Positions 1 through 8,195 of a DNA stretch of 39,675 bases are shown piece after piece. Origin of the DNA: Dehalococcoidales bacterium. Lineage in GTDB: Bacteria > Chloroflexota > Dehalococcoidia > Dehalococcoidales > JAFGLR01. Every line of letters starts with the position of its first letter. The stretch's first letter is position 1. Under the pieces are notes generated by a model. The model did not search any database and was not told the DNA's origin. It saw only the letters and a list, made by a program, of their open reading frames with translations. The position numbers were made by a program, and so were the translations under genes. The DNA is taken from contig JAFGLR010000054.1 of assembly GCA_016927955.1 (NCBI GenBank), positions 1 to 39,675 on the forward strand, in the 5' to 3' direction.

Positions 1-4
1 TTCT

Positions 5-90
5 GGGGAAGTGCTGGAATCGGCAGACAGGCATGGCTTAGGACCATGTGCCCAAAAGGCGTCGGGGTTCAACTCCCCGCTTCCCCACCA
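5..90 (+). tRNA. tRNA-Leu (anticodon UAG)
   Basis: The acceptor strands GGGGAAG and CTTCCCC pair across the molecule, and the 3' CCA is encoded at 88-90. The anticodon stem CATGG/CCATG closes the loop CTTAGGA, giving anticodon TAG. A long variable arm (GCC..AAAA..GGC) identifies a class II tRNA, consistent with leucine. The T arm GGGG-TTCAACT-CCCC is intact. A serine-recombinase remnant on the minus strand ends inside this gene, so the 3' end has probably served as an integration site. Confidence 0.95.
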
Positions 91-311
91 TCGTGAACAA
101 TAGACAGAATCGGTATTTTCTCTCCACTCAGACCCATTTGTAGCAAAGGCAAAGTGTAATTTATTAATACGTCGTCGCTGGTTAACTTAATCTCTTTAAT
201 AAAACTTTTGATAAAAGGTTTCTTTTCAGCCAGAGATGTTTCGGTTAGTAAGTTCCTAAGGTCATTAACACAGGAAGTTACTATAGCTTGATCCGCCAAC
301 TCCAGTTTTCA
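69..311 (-). pseudogene. C-terminal remnant of a large serine recombinase
   Basis: About 80 codons remain. The segment FIKSFIKEIKLTSDDVLINY is typical of the C-terminal end of large serine recombinases (resolvase/invertase type integrases). Reading upstream, the family pattern around TGKLEL is interrupted by a TGA at 309-311, where a glycine codon would be expected, and resemblance fades beyond about 340. The catalytic N-terminal half is absent. A TTG at 297-299 could start a short ORF, but I read this as decay and not as a gene. The last seven codons and the stop lie inside the tRNA-Leu 3' end, as expected when a recombinase gene abuts its own attachment site. Confidence 0.75.
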
Positions 312-345
312 AGCAGTTGCTCCGAGGGAGTATGCTGTAATAACC

Positions 346-633
346 GCGGGACTCCAACTATAAGTGTAGCTGACTATGGGGGAAGGTCCCCAACACTAAT
401 AATTTCTTGGAGGAGTATTTCGGCAAGTGAAAAGCACTGTTAAACAATCACTATAACCTTAAACGCTGGCGGCGGTATAAGCTAACTGAGGCAGTACTAA
501 ATAACCAACCGTTAACCTTATTTTTTGTCCATTAGACCTAAAATAGCCTTATTCGAGTATTCCTTTTTACTTGACCACTACATATTTTATAACATAATAT
601 AATCTAAAATAATAAATCCGATAAAAGGTTAAA
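346..633. other. Non-coding stretch, nothing recognised
   Basis: Between the recombinase remnant and the MarR gene I see no ORF with a credible start and no RNA gene. There is a small GC-rich inverted repeat near 378-391. The final 80 bases are very AT-rich, as expected for the promoter region of the gene at 634. It may be further decayed mobile-element sequence. Confidence 0.5.
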
Positions 634-1137
634 GTGATTGTTATGGGAATTTCACTGGATTCATATTTAAGCGAAGCTAACAGGTTTTTAGCGGTATTGG
701 GTCACGCATCTCACGCACTGGTTAGTTTGCACGAGAAAGAATTAGCTAAATATGGTATTTCAAGTGCCGAAGCAGGGGTTCTGTTTATTATTCAAGCGAT
801 ACAATTATCATCAGGAAGATATGCTACTCCTACAGATATATCGAGGCATTCAATTCGTAGGGTGCACTCGGTCTCTGAACTTTTATCGCGCATGGAAAAG
901 AAGGGATTGATAATTAGGACAAAGAATGCGGAAAAAGGTAAAAGGATAGCCGTGAGCATAACTGAAAAAGGCCAACAAATATACGCATTGACCGCAAGGG
1001 ATGAAACAGTTATTGCACAAATCATAAATGTACTCTCAAAAGATGAAAGAACTGAGCTATTGAATCATCTTCAAAAGCTAACTGTATACGCTATTAAACA
1101 TTTTAAATCAACCGCTCCTCCGTATTTAAGCTTATAG
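634..1137 (+). CDS. MarR-family transcriptional regulator
   Basis: A 167-residue protein with the winged-helix layout of MarR regulators: an N-terminal dimerisation helix, a helix-turn-helix around residues 55-90 (TPTDISRHSIRRVHSVSELL followed by RMEKKGLI), a basic wing (KNAEKGKRIAVSITEKG) and a C-terminal helix. GTG at 634 is chosen because AAGG at 625-628 lies five bases upstream; ATG at 643 is the alternative. MarR proteins are usually dimeric repressors released by small aromatic or phenolic ligands. The next gene downstream is the flavoprotein at 1429, whose promoter is flanked by a repeated motif (1286-1300, 1390-1404), so this protein is the obvious candidate regulator. Ligand unknown. 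Confidence 0.85.
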   Translation: MIVMGISLDSYLSEANRFLAVLGHASHALVSLHEKELAKYGISSAEAGVLFIIQAIQLSSGRYATPTDISRHSIRRVHSVSELLSRMEKKGLIIRTKNAEKGKRIAVSITEKGQQIYALTARDETVIAQIINVLSKDERTELLNHLQKLTVYAIKHFKSTAPPYLSL

Positions 1138-1285
1138 CTTTAAAACATGACACTAGATTATTATAATCAACCAATAAACTCTAGTAATAAAATCAACTAG
1201 GCAGTTGCGATTAGTAATTTACCTCAAATCTTTCAGACAATCAGCTAAAAAGCATCCACTCAAGATTTTTATCCATTCTAGTTAA

Positions 1286-1300
1286 ACGTATACGATATTA
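1286..1300 (-). promoter_or_regulatory. Candidate operator, copy 1
   Basis: Read on the minus strand this is TAATATCGTATACGT, containing the palindromic core CGTATACG. Thirteen of its 15 bases match the copy at 1390-1404 in the opposite orientation, and it resembles the copy at 35016-35030. The pair brackets the flavoprotein promoter, suggesting a dimeric repressor site, most simply for the MarR protein encoded upstream (inference). Confidence 0.5.
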
Positions 1301-1355
1301 TTAATTACCGTCCGACAAAACTGTAATAATCATAATTGAATATAATTTTATACTA

Positions 1356-1384
1356 TTGACAAGTTACTGCTGTTAGTGTTATAC
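1356..1384 (+). promoter_or_regulatory. Sigma-70-type promoter of the flavoprotein operon
   Basis: A consensus -35 box TTGACA (1356-1361) is followed by a 17-bp spacer and the -10 box TTATAC (1379-1384). Transcription would start near 1391, inside the candidate operator at 1390-1404, so repressor binding there would block initiation. The leader to the ATG at 1429 is about 38 bases. Confidence 0.7.
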
Positions 1385-1389
1385 ATATT

Positions 1390-1404
1390 TAATATCGTAT
1401 CCGA
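1390..1404 (+). promoter_or_regulatory. Candidate operator, copy 2
   Basis: TAATATCGTATCCGA lies immediately downstream of the -10 box of the flavoprotein promoter, at the predicted start site. It is an inverted copy of 1286-1300 and shares its core with TGATATCGTATACGA at 35016-35030, upstream of the decayed second copy of the same operon. Confidence 0.5.
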
Positions 1405-1428
1405 ATATAATAATAAAGAAGGGTTGCA

Positions 1429-3213
1429 ATGACAAAAGAGAATGTAATAGAGACTGATGTATTGGTTATCGGCGGAGGTATGGCGGGGCTTTTTGCTGCC
1501 ATTAAAGCCAGGGAAGAAGGCACCAATGTTGTTCTCGTGGACAAAAATTATGTCAGCCGTTCCGGTACAACCTGTTATTGCGACGGTGATTTTTCAGTTT
1601 GTAACCCGGAATGGGGACATAAATTAGAGAATTGGAAAAAGCTTATTACCCAGCGCGGGGAGTATCTGAACGATCCGGAATGGACGGAAATCACGTTGAA
1701 AGATTCCCTTGAAAGGTATAAAGACTTGCTCTCCTGGGGTGTGAAACCTCCGATGAATGAAAAAGGAGAGATAGTGTATTTTGCTTATCCGAATATGCCG
1801 CGCAATGAGATGAGTCCGGTCAATCTGCACCGCGGTTCTGACTATCTGCCGATTATGAGGCGCCATGCCGTAAAAACCGGCGTCAGAATTGCAGACAAAA
1901 TCATGGTTACCGAACTTCTAAAGCAGGATGGGAGCGTAGCCGGTGCTGTTGGCTTTAGTCTATGGACCGGCGAATTCTATGTCTTCAAAGCAAAGGCGAC
2001 CGTAATCAGCGCCGGAAGCGGAAACTTCCGGCCTATGTCGTTTGCGAGTAGTCTGGCGTTTGGCTCCTTTGATGGAGATACGATGGCCTACCGGGCCGGG
2101 GCCGAGATGAGAAATATGGAATTTACGAGAAACTGCCGCTGGGGGCATACGGTTAGAAAGTGGACGGAAAAAGAGCGGGTATCCCTCGAAGGTAAAGAGA
2201 TTCATACCAAAATGGCAGAATATCCTCAGACCGCTTACTACCCTTCACCGATGTTAATGATTGGCAACCTCGTCGACACAGAAGGTTACGGAAACGGAGC
2301 TCAATTTAGAGGCGACGAACTACTGGTTATCCATGAAGGCAAGGGTCCTTTAATGGTCGATTACGATAATGTGCCGCAAGAGTTATGGGATTGGGCTAAC
2401 AACGCCTTTCCTACCGATATGGAGCATTTCAAGAAGGTAGGCCTGGACCCGAGACATGCGACCGGATTGTGGAACGGTATGGTACATCATGATTACGGCA
2501 TCGGTCAGGCCTGGGGCGGCTCAGCCGGCATAGCCTCTACCGATACTAAGGGTGGTACCAGCCTGCCGGGCTTGTATGCGGCCGGTGATTCTTACCACAG
2601 TACGGCCATCGGGGCTGCTTATCCCGGCATGGGGAACGGAACACGTAATGCTGCGGTTACCGGTGCCATTGCCGGACGGAGTGCCGCTGCATATGCCAAA
2701 CGTGTGAAAACGGTAAAACCGGATAACCTGAAGGCCGCCAGAAGCTATACCTTTGCTCCGCTGGAGCGGAAAGGCGGCTTCGATACCACCTGGAGCAACC
2801 AGCAGATTCAGAATAATACTCTTCCCTATTTTATCCTGTGTATCCGGCACGCCGACCGGCTCAAGGCAGCCCTGGCCAATATAGAGTTCCTGCAAAACCA
2901 TATCGCCCCCATGATTTATGCCCGGGATTACCATGACCTGAGGTCGGCTCATGAGGCCAAGAACCGTATCATGGCGGCCGAAATGATACTGCGGAGTTCC
3001 CTGTTCCGGAAAGAAAGCCGGGGTGCTTATTATCGGGAAGATTACCCCAACCGGATTGACTCGGACTGGCTAGCCTGGACCAGACTTAAAAATGTTAACG
3101 GCGAGATGAAGCTATCGAAAAACACTCTCCCCAGGAAAATATGGGCGGAAAAGATAGCATCTATCCCTTACCAGGAGAAGTATCCGAGTCGAAATAGGGG
3201 AGAGAAGGTCTAA
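1429..3213 (+). CDS. FAD-dependent oxidoreductase of the AprA/fumarate-reductase flavoprotein superfamily
   Basis: A 594-residue protein beginning with a classic FAD-binding Rossmann motif (VLVIGGGMAGLFAA, residues 11-24) and ending with the second FAD motif typical of the FrdA/SdhA/AprA superfamily (GLYAAGDSYH with PGMGNGTRNA, near residues 380-410). It has no signal peptide, so it is probably cytoplasmic. A two-cluster ferredoxin follows 48 bp downstream, the arrangement of AprA-AprB (adenylylsulfate reductase), but I do not see the fumarate-reductase substrate motif or enough AprA-specific sequence to name the substrate. It is the first gene after the strong promoter at 1356-1384. A decayed, internally deleted copy lies at 35071-35330. 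Flavoprotein assignment secure; reaction unknown. Confidence 0.85.
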   Translation: MTKENVIETDVLVIGGGMAGLFAAIKAREEGTNVVLVDKNYVSRSGTTCYCDGDFSVCNPEWGHKLENWKKLITQRGEYLNDPEWTEITLKDSLERYKDLLSWGVKPPMNEKGEIVYFAYPNMPRNEMSPVNLHRGSDYLPIMRRHAVKTGVRIADKIMVTELLKQDGSVAGAVGFSLWTGEFYVFKAKATVISAGSGNFRPMSFASSLAFGSFDGDTMAYRAGAEMRNMEFTRNCRWGHTVRKWTEKERVSLEGKEIHTKMAEYPQTAYYPSPMLMIGNLVDTEGYGNGAQFRGDELLVIHEGKGPLMVDYDNVPQELWDWANNAFPTDMEHFKKVGLDPRHATGLWNGMVHHDYGIGQAWGGSAGIASTDTKGGTSLPGLYAAGDSYHSTAIGAAYPGMGNGTRNAAVTGAIAGRSAAAYAKRVKTVKPDNLKAARSYTFAPLERKGGFDTTWSNQQIQNNTLPYFILCIRHADRLKAALANIEFLQNHIAPMIYARDYHDLRSAHEAKNRIMAAEMILRSSLFRKESRGAYYREDYPNRIDSDWLAWTRLKNVNGEMKLSKNTLPRKIWAEKIASIPYQEKYPSRNRGEKV

Positions 3214-3261
3214 CCGGTTAGCGGCCTCAAAACTAAAGCTGATGGTAGAGAAGGGGAACAA

Positions 3262-3483
3262 ATGATTGATCGTATCGATAACAAATTATGCAACGGCTGC
3301 GGGATATGTGCTCACACCTGTCCGATGGACGTGATTCGGATGGATGAAAAGGCTAAGAAGGCAAAGATTGCCTATCCTAATGATTGTACCAGTTGTGCAA
3401 TGTGCGAAAAGGACTGTCCCAAGCACGCCATCTATATTTCTCCGTTCGAGTATCGGCCTTATCCTACATCCTTCGGTGTTTAA
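3262..3483 (+). CDS. Two-[4Fe-4S] ferredoxin, electron-transfer partner of the flavoprotein
   Basis: Seventy-three residues with two cluster motifs: CNGCGICAHTCP (residues 10-21) and CTSCAMCEKDCP (about 42-53), each a CxxCxxC...CP pattern for a [4Fe-4S] cluster. The protein is soluble. A GGGGAA ribosome-binding site precedes the ATG. Its position 48 bp after the flavoprotein argues that it carries electrons to or from the FAD, like the AprB subunit, although it is shorter than AprB and lacks the long C-terminal extension. A degenerate copy of its C-terminal half follows the decayed flavoprotein at 35331-35488, so the two genes travel as a unit. Confidence 0.9.
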   Translation: MIDRIDNKLCNGCGICAHTCPMDVIRMDEKAKKAKIAYPNDCTSCAMCEKDCPKHAIYISPFEYRPYPTSFGV

Positions 3484-3598
3484 CGAGATTTGAGTACTAT
3501 ATCATGTTGTAAAGGGGGTGAAGAGGTACAGGGACTTAACTCAAGCTAAAGAGATTTGTCGGTTAATAAAAGACAGGAATTAAAGGAGAAATTTTCAA

Positions 3599-4084
3599 AT
3601 GGTAGCAAATAAGTATGACGAATATTTTTTAACTGAACCTAAAATGCCAATATTTCTGCCGGAACATCAGGCTAAGCCGAATATAGTCTTTCAGGGGGCT
3701 AAAATATGGAAGGGGCTGCCATTTTTCACCGATTGGGAAACTATCCGGGAACCATGGTTCATGGACCCCAAACCTATGAAACATGATTTTGACCAGATTG
3801 TAGCTTTTATAGGTGGGAATTTTGACGATCCCTGGGATTTTGGGGCGGAAATCGAGTTTTGTATGGGGGAAGAAGAGGAGAAGCATATAATCACCAAGAC
3901 AACAATAGTATATATACCGAAAGGAATGGTTCATGCACCCTTAAATTTCAAGAGGGTAGATAAGCCTATCCTTTTCCAGAATATCTGCCTTAGCGATCAT
4001 TACATGAGACTGGTCAAAGATGACAACGGTAACTGGGTTGAATGGGAAATGCCCGAAGAGATGAAAAAACTTAAGGAATCTTAG
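3599..4084 (+). CDS. Cupin-fold protein
   Basis: A 161-residue soluble protein. The C-terminal half has the cupin-like pattern of an acidic/His strand (CMGEEEEKHIITKTTIVYIP) followed by KGMVHAPLNF, the second cupin motif with a PxGxxH-like core. An earlier His/Asp-rich segment (KHDFDQIVAFIGGN) may supply the other metal ligands. AAGGAG lies about ten bases before the ATG at 3599. It is the third gene after the flavoprotein promoter. Cupins range from dioxygenases and isomerases to ligand sensors, so I do not assign a reaction; an auxiliary enzyme of the flavoprotein pathway is the simplest reading. Confidence 0.6.
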   Translation: MVANKYDEYFLTEPKMPIFLPEHQAKPNIVFQGAKIWKGLPFFTDWETIREPWFMDPKPMKHDFDQIVAFIGGNFDDPWDFGAEIEFCMGEEEEKHIITKTTIVYIPKGMVHAPLNFKRVDKPILFQNICLSDHYMRLVKDDNGNWVEWEMPEEMKKLKES

Positions 4085-4186
4085 AAATCTTCTTAAATAT
4101 CCTATGTTTACCGAAAAAAGAAATGATAATAGTTGTTCCATTGTAGTAGTCCGTTAATAACAAAAATATTTAAGGAGGTAAAAACA

Positions 4187-5785
4187 ATGAAACGGATTTC
4201 ATCTATTACTTGGGCGGTTATCACTATCATCCTGATAGGTACATTAGTCTTTGGTTGTACCGGTAATACTACAACGTCTACTTCCACTACCTCCACTACC
4301 TCCACAACCTCCACAACCTCCACTACTTCCACTGCCATACCACAACAATATGGGGGTACACTCAGAATAATAGAGTCCTTTTTGCCTCAACCCAGCAACA
4401 ATGTCGGCTGGCCTGCAGATGCTAGGTTTCAAGCAGGATCGTATTTTTACCCCGTAGTGCAAAGTTTGTTATTAACGGATGCTAATGGGGACCAACTACC
4501 ACGCTTAGCTACGGATTGGAAAGTTGCTGACGATTCGAGCAGCATCACTTTTACATTGAGGCAGGGGGTCAAGTTTCATGATGGTACAGATTTTAATGCT
4601 ATAGCTGCCAAATGGAACATCGATCAATACATTGCCAACGGACATTCCTCGGCAAGAGCTATTTCTTCTGTAGATGTAATTGGTGATTATACAATCCGCG
4701 TTAATATGAAACAATGGCAAAATCCGTTATTGGGAACTATCGGGGCAATATTTATGGTATCCCCAACTGCTTATGATAAGAATGGCGTAGAATGGATGAA
4801 GCTTCACCCTGTTGGTACAGGGCCTTTCGAGTTCGCAAGTTACACAGATGGTGTTTCTATAAAATACACCGGGTTCGATGACTACTGGGAGAACGGGAAG
4901 CCCTATCTTGATGATATAGTGTTCTTGTTCATGACCGACCCGCTGACCAGGTCGGCTTCTTTTGAAGCAGGAGAAGCAGATGCTATAGGTGGAGATCTAA
5001 CCAAGATAGAATATGACCTGGTGCAAAAGGGGTATCCCATCGTTAAGATGGTTTCCGGCCAAATCGCACTCATAACCGATTCAAAAAATACGGATTCTCC
5101 ATTTGCCAAGTTGGAAGTGCGCCAGGCTCTGGATTATGCCATTGATAAAGAAGGTATCACCCATGCCATGGGGTACGGCTTTAAGAGTCCTAATAATCAG
5201 ATAGCTTTACCCAATACAGCAGCTTATGTAACAGATTTGGAAGCACGTTCGTATAACGTAGAAAAAGCAAAGCAACTGTTAGCTCAAGCAGGATATTCCG
5301 ATGGATTCGATACAACCTTGTATGCACCGCCAGAGGTCATTCTCAATAAGGACGAAGCAGTTGCTGTACAAGATGATCTAGCTAAGGTAGGCATCCGAGC
5401 AACAATTATCTACGATTCTCCTACTTGTGCCGCTGCTTTATTTAACGGTTGGAATAACGGTTTGTTCTTGATGGCCGTTGGGCACTATCCGAATATAAAT
5501 GCCGGTATTGACCATACTTTTGGCCCGAGTTGTCCATTTTTCCCCAATCTATTAAAGACAGACGAATTCCTGCAACTATTTAATACGTCTAATCAATCAA
5601 AAGACTACGATATCTCATTAGGACAACAAGTTATAAGGAACATGTACGATGAATTCATGACCACCTTCCTCTGGACAATGGAGCGTGGTGATGTAGTGAA
5701 GTCCTACGTGCATGATACCGGTATGTATTCTTTGGGGCTTTGGCCTTATTGGCTTCCGGAAAATGCATGGATAAGCAATCACTAG
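4187..5785 (+). CDS. ABC-importer substrate-binding lipoprotein, family 5 (peptide/nickel type)
   Basis: A 532-residue exported lipoprotein. The ATG at 4187 is chosen over an upstream in-frame start (4133) because AAGGAGGT sits at 4172-4179 and the signal peptide then begins properly: MKRISS, hydrophobic core, lipobox LVFGC. A Ser/Thr-rich linker encoded by 9-bp repeats follows. The mature part shows family-5 hallmarks: LATDWKVADDSSSITFTLR, a GVKFHDGTDFNA motif, HPVGTGPFEF and the C-terminal lobe VRQALDYAIDKEGI. It would capture a peptide-like or other small ligand at the cell surface. No permease or ATPase genes are adjacent; a matching importer without its own binding protein lies at 35710-39568. 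Confidence 0.9.
   Translation: MKRISSITWAVITIILIGTLVFGCTGNTTTSTSTTSTTSTTSTTSTTSTAIPQQYGGTLRIIESFLPQPSNNVGWPADARFQAGSYFYPVVQSLLLTDANGDQLPRLATDWKVADDSSSITFTLRQGVKFHDGTDFNAIAAKWNIDQYIANGHSSARAISSVDVIGDYTIRVNMKQWQNPLLGTIGAIFMVSPTAYDKNGVEWMKLHPVGTGPFEFASYTDGVSIKYTGFDDYWENGKPYLDDIVFLFMTDPLTRSASFEAGEADAIGGDLTKIEYDLVQKGYPIVKMVSGQIALITDSKNTDSPFAKLEVRQALDYAIDKEGITHAMGYGFKSPNNQIALPNTAAYVTDLEARSYNVEKAKQLLAQAGYSDGFDTTLYAPPEVILNKDEAVAVQDDLAKVGIRATIIYDSPTCAAALFNGWNNGLFLMAVGHYPNINAGIDHTFGPSCPFFPNLLKTDEFLQLFNTSNQSKDYDISLGQQVIRNMYDEFMTTFLWTMERGDVVKSYVHDTGMYSLGLWPYWLPENAWISNH
4282..4333 (+). repeat. 9-bp tandem repeat encoding the Ser/Thr linker
   Basis: About six imperfect units of CTCCACTAC/CTCCACAAC lie in frame and encode repeats of Ser-Thr-Thr directly after the lipobox cysteine. 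Unit gain or loss would change linker length without a frameshift. Confidence 0.8.
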
Positions 5786-5800
5786 TATATATTTTTATAG

Positions 5801-5835
5801 AAATGCTCCCCAGCCTTTTAGGCTGGGGAGCATTT
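5801..5835 (+). terminator. Strong hairpin terminator after the binding-protein gene
   Basis: AAATGCTCCCCAGCC (5801-5815) and its exact complement (5821-5835) form a perfect 15-bp stem with a five-base TTTTA loop, 15 bases after the stop codon of the binding protein. The T tract after the stem is poor, so it may act mainly as an mRNA 3'-end stabiliser or an attenuator before the reductase gene. Confidence 0.75.
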
Positions 5836-5884
5836 CTTAAACAGGGGATTGTTTTTCGTTATTAAAAGACAGGAAGGTCTAAAA

Positions 5885-7843
5885 TTGAATAAATACCCGA
5901 ATTTGTTTAGCCCGATAAAACTGGGTAATCTTACTTTAAGAAACAGAATATTCCAAGCACCCATGGGCATTTTCCCTTTAACGCCAGAGGGACATTTAAC
6001 TCCGGATGCCATTGCTTTCTATGAGACGAGGGCTGCCGGCGGAGCAGCGGTGGTATCACTGGGAGAAGCCTTTGTTCACAGCAAAACGGGTATCAGCCAC
6101 AGCCGCAGCTCAGGTATCGTTTTGCTTGATGACACGGCTGTATTTCCATCACTTGGGAGAGTGGCTAGGGCTATCAAACGTCACGGGGCAATCCCTTGTA
6201 TTGAGTTCGAACATGCCGGTAAATTTGGTGGTGTCGGCAAGAGTGATTCTGACCCCCGTGTTAGATATGGACCAAGCCATGATATGACTCCGGACGGACA
6301 AAAAGTATTAGAAATGCCGGAAGACATGATACTGGAGATTGTGGATGCTTTCGGACAGGCAGCTGCCAGATCGAAAGACGTAGGCTTTGAGATGATACTC
6401 ATTCATGGCGGGCATGGCTGGCTGCAACACCAGTTCCTTTCCCCTCTGGACAACAAAAGAAAAGACAAGTACGGCGGCAGTCTCGAGAATCGAGCCCGTC
6501 TTTCTATCATGGTTATTGATGCCGTACGTAAAGCAGTCGGCTCCGGTTTCCCCATCGTATACCGGATGAGCGGCGATGAGTTCAGAAAGGGCGGCTATAC
6601 ACTGGAAGATGGTGTAAAGTTTTGTAAGCTGATTGACGGTAAGGTCGAACTGATTAATGTTTCAGCGGCATACCACGGCATCCCACCCATCGAGTTAGTC
6701 GTTAGAACCCACCCCACCTATTTTCTGGAACGTGGTTGTAACGTGTATCTGGCGGCAGCCGTCAAGAAGGCAGTCAAGACACCGGTGGCCTGTGTGGGCG
6801 GCATTACCGAAGTGGAACAGATGGAAAACATTATTGCTACCGGGCAGTCGGATATTATATTTCTGGCAAGGGCGTTGTACGCCGACCCGGACTTGCCGAA
6901 GAAAGCCGCCGCCGGCAGAACGGAAGAAATAAAGCCATGTCTCCGTTGCCTAGCTTGCCAGGGGAGTGATTGGTCAAGAGGTACATTGGTATGTACCATC
7001 AACCCAAAGGTGGGCAGAGAGTTCGAAAACAAGTTTGCGGCACCGCCTCCGGCAAGACGAAAGAGGGTACTCATCGCCGGAGGTGGACCTGGCGGAATGC
7101 AAGCGGCAATTACAGCCTCGGAACGCGGGCACCAGGTAATCCTGTGCGAAAAGAGCTCTTCCCTGGGCGGGGCGATTAAATCTGTCGAAAAAGTCCCGTT
7201 CCTTGATGACCTGGTCAGGTTTAGAAAACACCTCGAATATATGGTAAACGCCTCAGGTACGGTGGTGATGTTGAATACGGAAGTAACACCGGAATTAGTT
7301 GCTTTTCACCACCCCGATGTAGTGATTGCGGCGGTGGGGGCGGAACCGATTGTTCCGAGGATACCGGGTATTCGTGGTAAGAACGTGGTCATGGCTAATG
7401 ATATACATAAACCCGGCGTCAAGGTAGGGAAAAAGGTGGTCGTCATGGGTGGGGGTATAGTTGGCTGTGACGAAGCAATTTATCTGGCGATGCAGGGGAA
7501 AAACGTGACCGTGGTTGACATGCTTGACGGTTATGAGCGAGAAAACATATTCCTCAAGCTAACCCTGGACGTAGAACTTCGCAAGTGCAAAATAAAGTTG
7601 ATGACAAACACCAAAGGCAAGGCAGTCGTAAAAGAAGGTCTGTTATGTACTGATCCCGATGGCAAGGAAGTGCTATATAAGGCGGATACGGTTGTATGCG
7701 CAGTAGGCCAACAGGCTTTGACATCTGTTGTGGACCGGTTGCGTGATACGGCACCGGAGTTCTACTCCATTGGGGACTGTGTAAAACCACAAAAGATACT
7801 CGAGGCTGTAACAGGCGGTTACGATGTCGGAATGGACCTGTAG
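5885..7843 (+). CDS. Old-yellow-enzyme/2,4-dienoyl-CoA-reductase-type NAD(P)H:flavin oxidoreductase
   Basis: A 652-residue three-part enzyme: an N-terminal FMN-binding TIM barrel (residues 1 to about 345, with LFSPIKLGNLTLRNRI and EFEHAGKFGG), an iron-sulfur segment with Cys352, 355, 358 and 370, and a C-terminal FAD/NAD(P) part with Rossmann motifs near 395 (LIAGGGPGGMQAA) and 518 (VVMGGGIVGCDEA). This is the architecture of 2,4-dienoyl-CoA reductase, trimethylamine dehydrogenase and bile-acid BaiCD-like enoate reductases, which reduce activated C=C bonds. The Cys spacing is CxxCxxC where CxxCxxxC is more usual. TTG at 5885 is chosen because AGGAAGG at 5871-5877 fits it; the upstream TTG at 5849 lacks a site. 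The substrate is unknown but plausibly shared with the flavoprotein operon. Confidence 0.85.
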   Translation: MNKYPNLFSPIKLGNLTLRNRIFQAPMGIFPLTPEGHLTPDAIAFYETRAAGGAAVVSLGEAFVHSKTGISHSRSSGIVLLDDTAVFPSLGRVARAIKRHGAIPCIEFEHAGKFGGVGKSDSDPRVRYGPSHDMTPDGQKVLEMPEDMILEIVDAFGQAAARSKDVGFEMILIHGGHGWLQHQFLSPLDNKRKDKYGGSLENRARLSIMVIDAVRKAVGSGFPIVYRMSGDEFRKGGYTLEDGVKFCKLIDGKVELINVSAAYHGIPPIELVVRTHPTYFLERGCNVYLAAAVKKAVKTPVACVGGITEVEQMENIIATGQSDIIFLARALYADPDLPKKAAAGRTEEIKPCLRCLACQGSDWSRGTLVCTINPKVGREFENKFAAPPPARRKRVLIAGGGPGGMQAAITASERGHQVILCEKSSSLGGAIKSVEKVPFLDDLVRFRKHLEYMVNASGTVVMLNTEVTPELVAFHHPDVVIAAVGAEPIVPRIPGIRGKNVVMANDIHKPGVKVGKKVVVMGGGIVGCDEAIYLAMQGKNVTVVDMLDGYERENIFLKLTLDVELRKCKIKLMTNTKGKAVVKEGLLCTDPDGKEVLYKADTVVCAVGQQALTSVVDRLRDTAPEFYSIGDCVKPQKILEAVTGGYDVGMDL

Positions 7844-7876
7844 GCTGGTATACGTTTAAATATTACATCGAACAGG

Positions 7877-8077
7877 CGATATCACACCTCATTAATACTA
7901 AAACAGGGAGTACATCCTGATATAGTTCAAGGGAGGCTCGGACATGCCAATATATTAATAACAAAACTGGATACCTATTCCCACGTGGCTCCCGGACTCC
8001 AAGAAGCTACCGCCGCACGGTTTTATGAAATCCTGAAAGTTGAGCTTGAAAAAGAAGGTATTAAAAATGCCCATTAG
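7877..8077 (+). pseudogene. C-terminal remnant of an older tyrosine integrase
   Basis: Sixty-seven codons remain in one frame without a start codon. They match the end of phage-type tyrosine recombinases: HTSLILKQGVHPDIVQGRLG, then HANILITKLDTYSHVAPGLQ, including the final catalytic His and the nucleophilic Tyr in DTYSH. The upstream catalytic Arg and the core-binding domain are missing. It lies 70 bp from the left attachment repeat, and before the present element arrived it would have lain just beyond the 3' end of tRNA-Thr, the usual place for an integrase gene. It therefore marks an earlier element at the same tRNA and is unrelated in sequence to the integrase at 8196. Confidence 0.8.
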
Positions 8078-8147
8078 CTTCTCGTTGGCTATCATATATT
8101 ATGTCTACAATGGAATGTTAACGGAAGCTCGATTTCGCTACAATAAA

Positions 8148-8195
8148 TGGAGCCAGCGATAGGAATCGAACCTACGACCCGCGCTTTACGAAAGC
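8148..8195. repeat. attL: 48-bp duplicate of the tRNA-Thr 3' half
   Basis: The sequence is identical to 16849-16896 over 48 bases, starting with TGG (complement of the tRNA CCA end) and running through the T arm into the anticodon loop. Bases on either side differ (8147 A against 16848 T; 8196 T against 16897 G). It is only a tRNA fragment and cannot give a tRNA. The integrase reading frame passes through it without a stop. Confidence 0.95.

Noticed and set aside
4282-4333. Short regular repeats as a possible CRISPR array
   Set aside because: The units are 9 bp, contiguous and in frame, encoding a Ser/Thr linker; there are no spacers.
8148-8195. A second tRNA-Thr gene at attL
   Set aside because: Only the 3' half is present. 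The acceptor 5' strand, D arm and half of the anticodon arm are missing.
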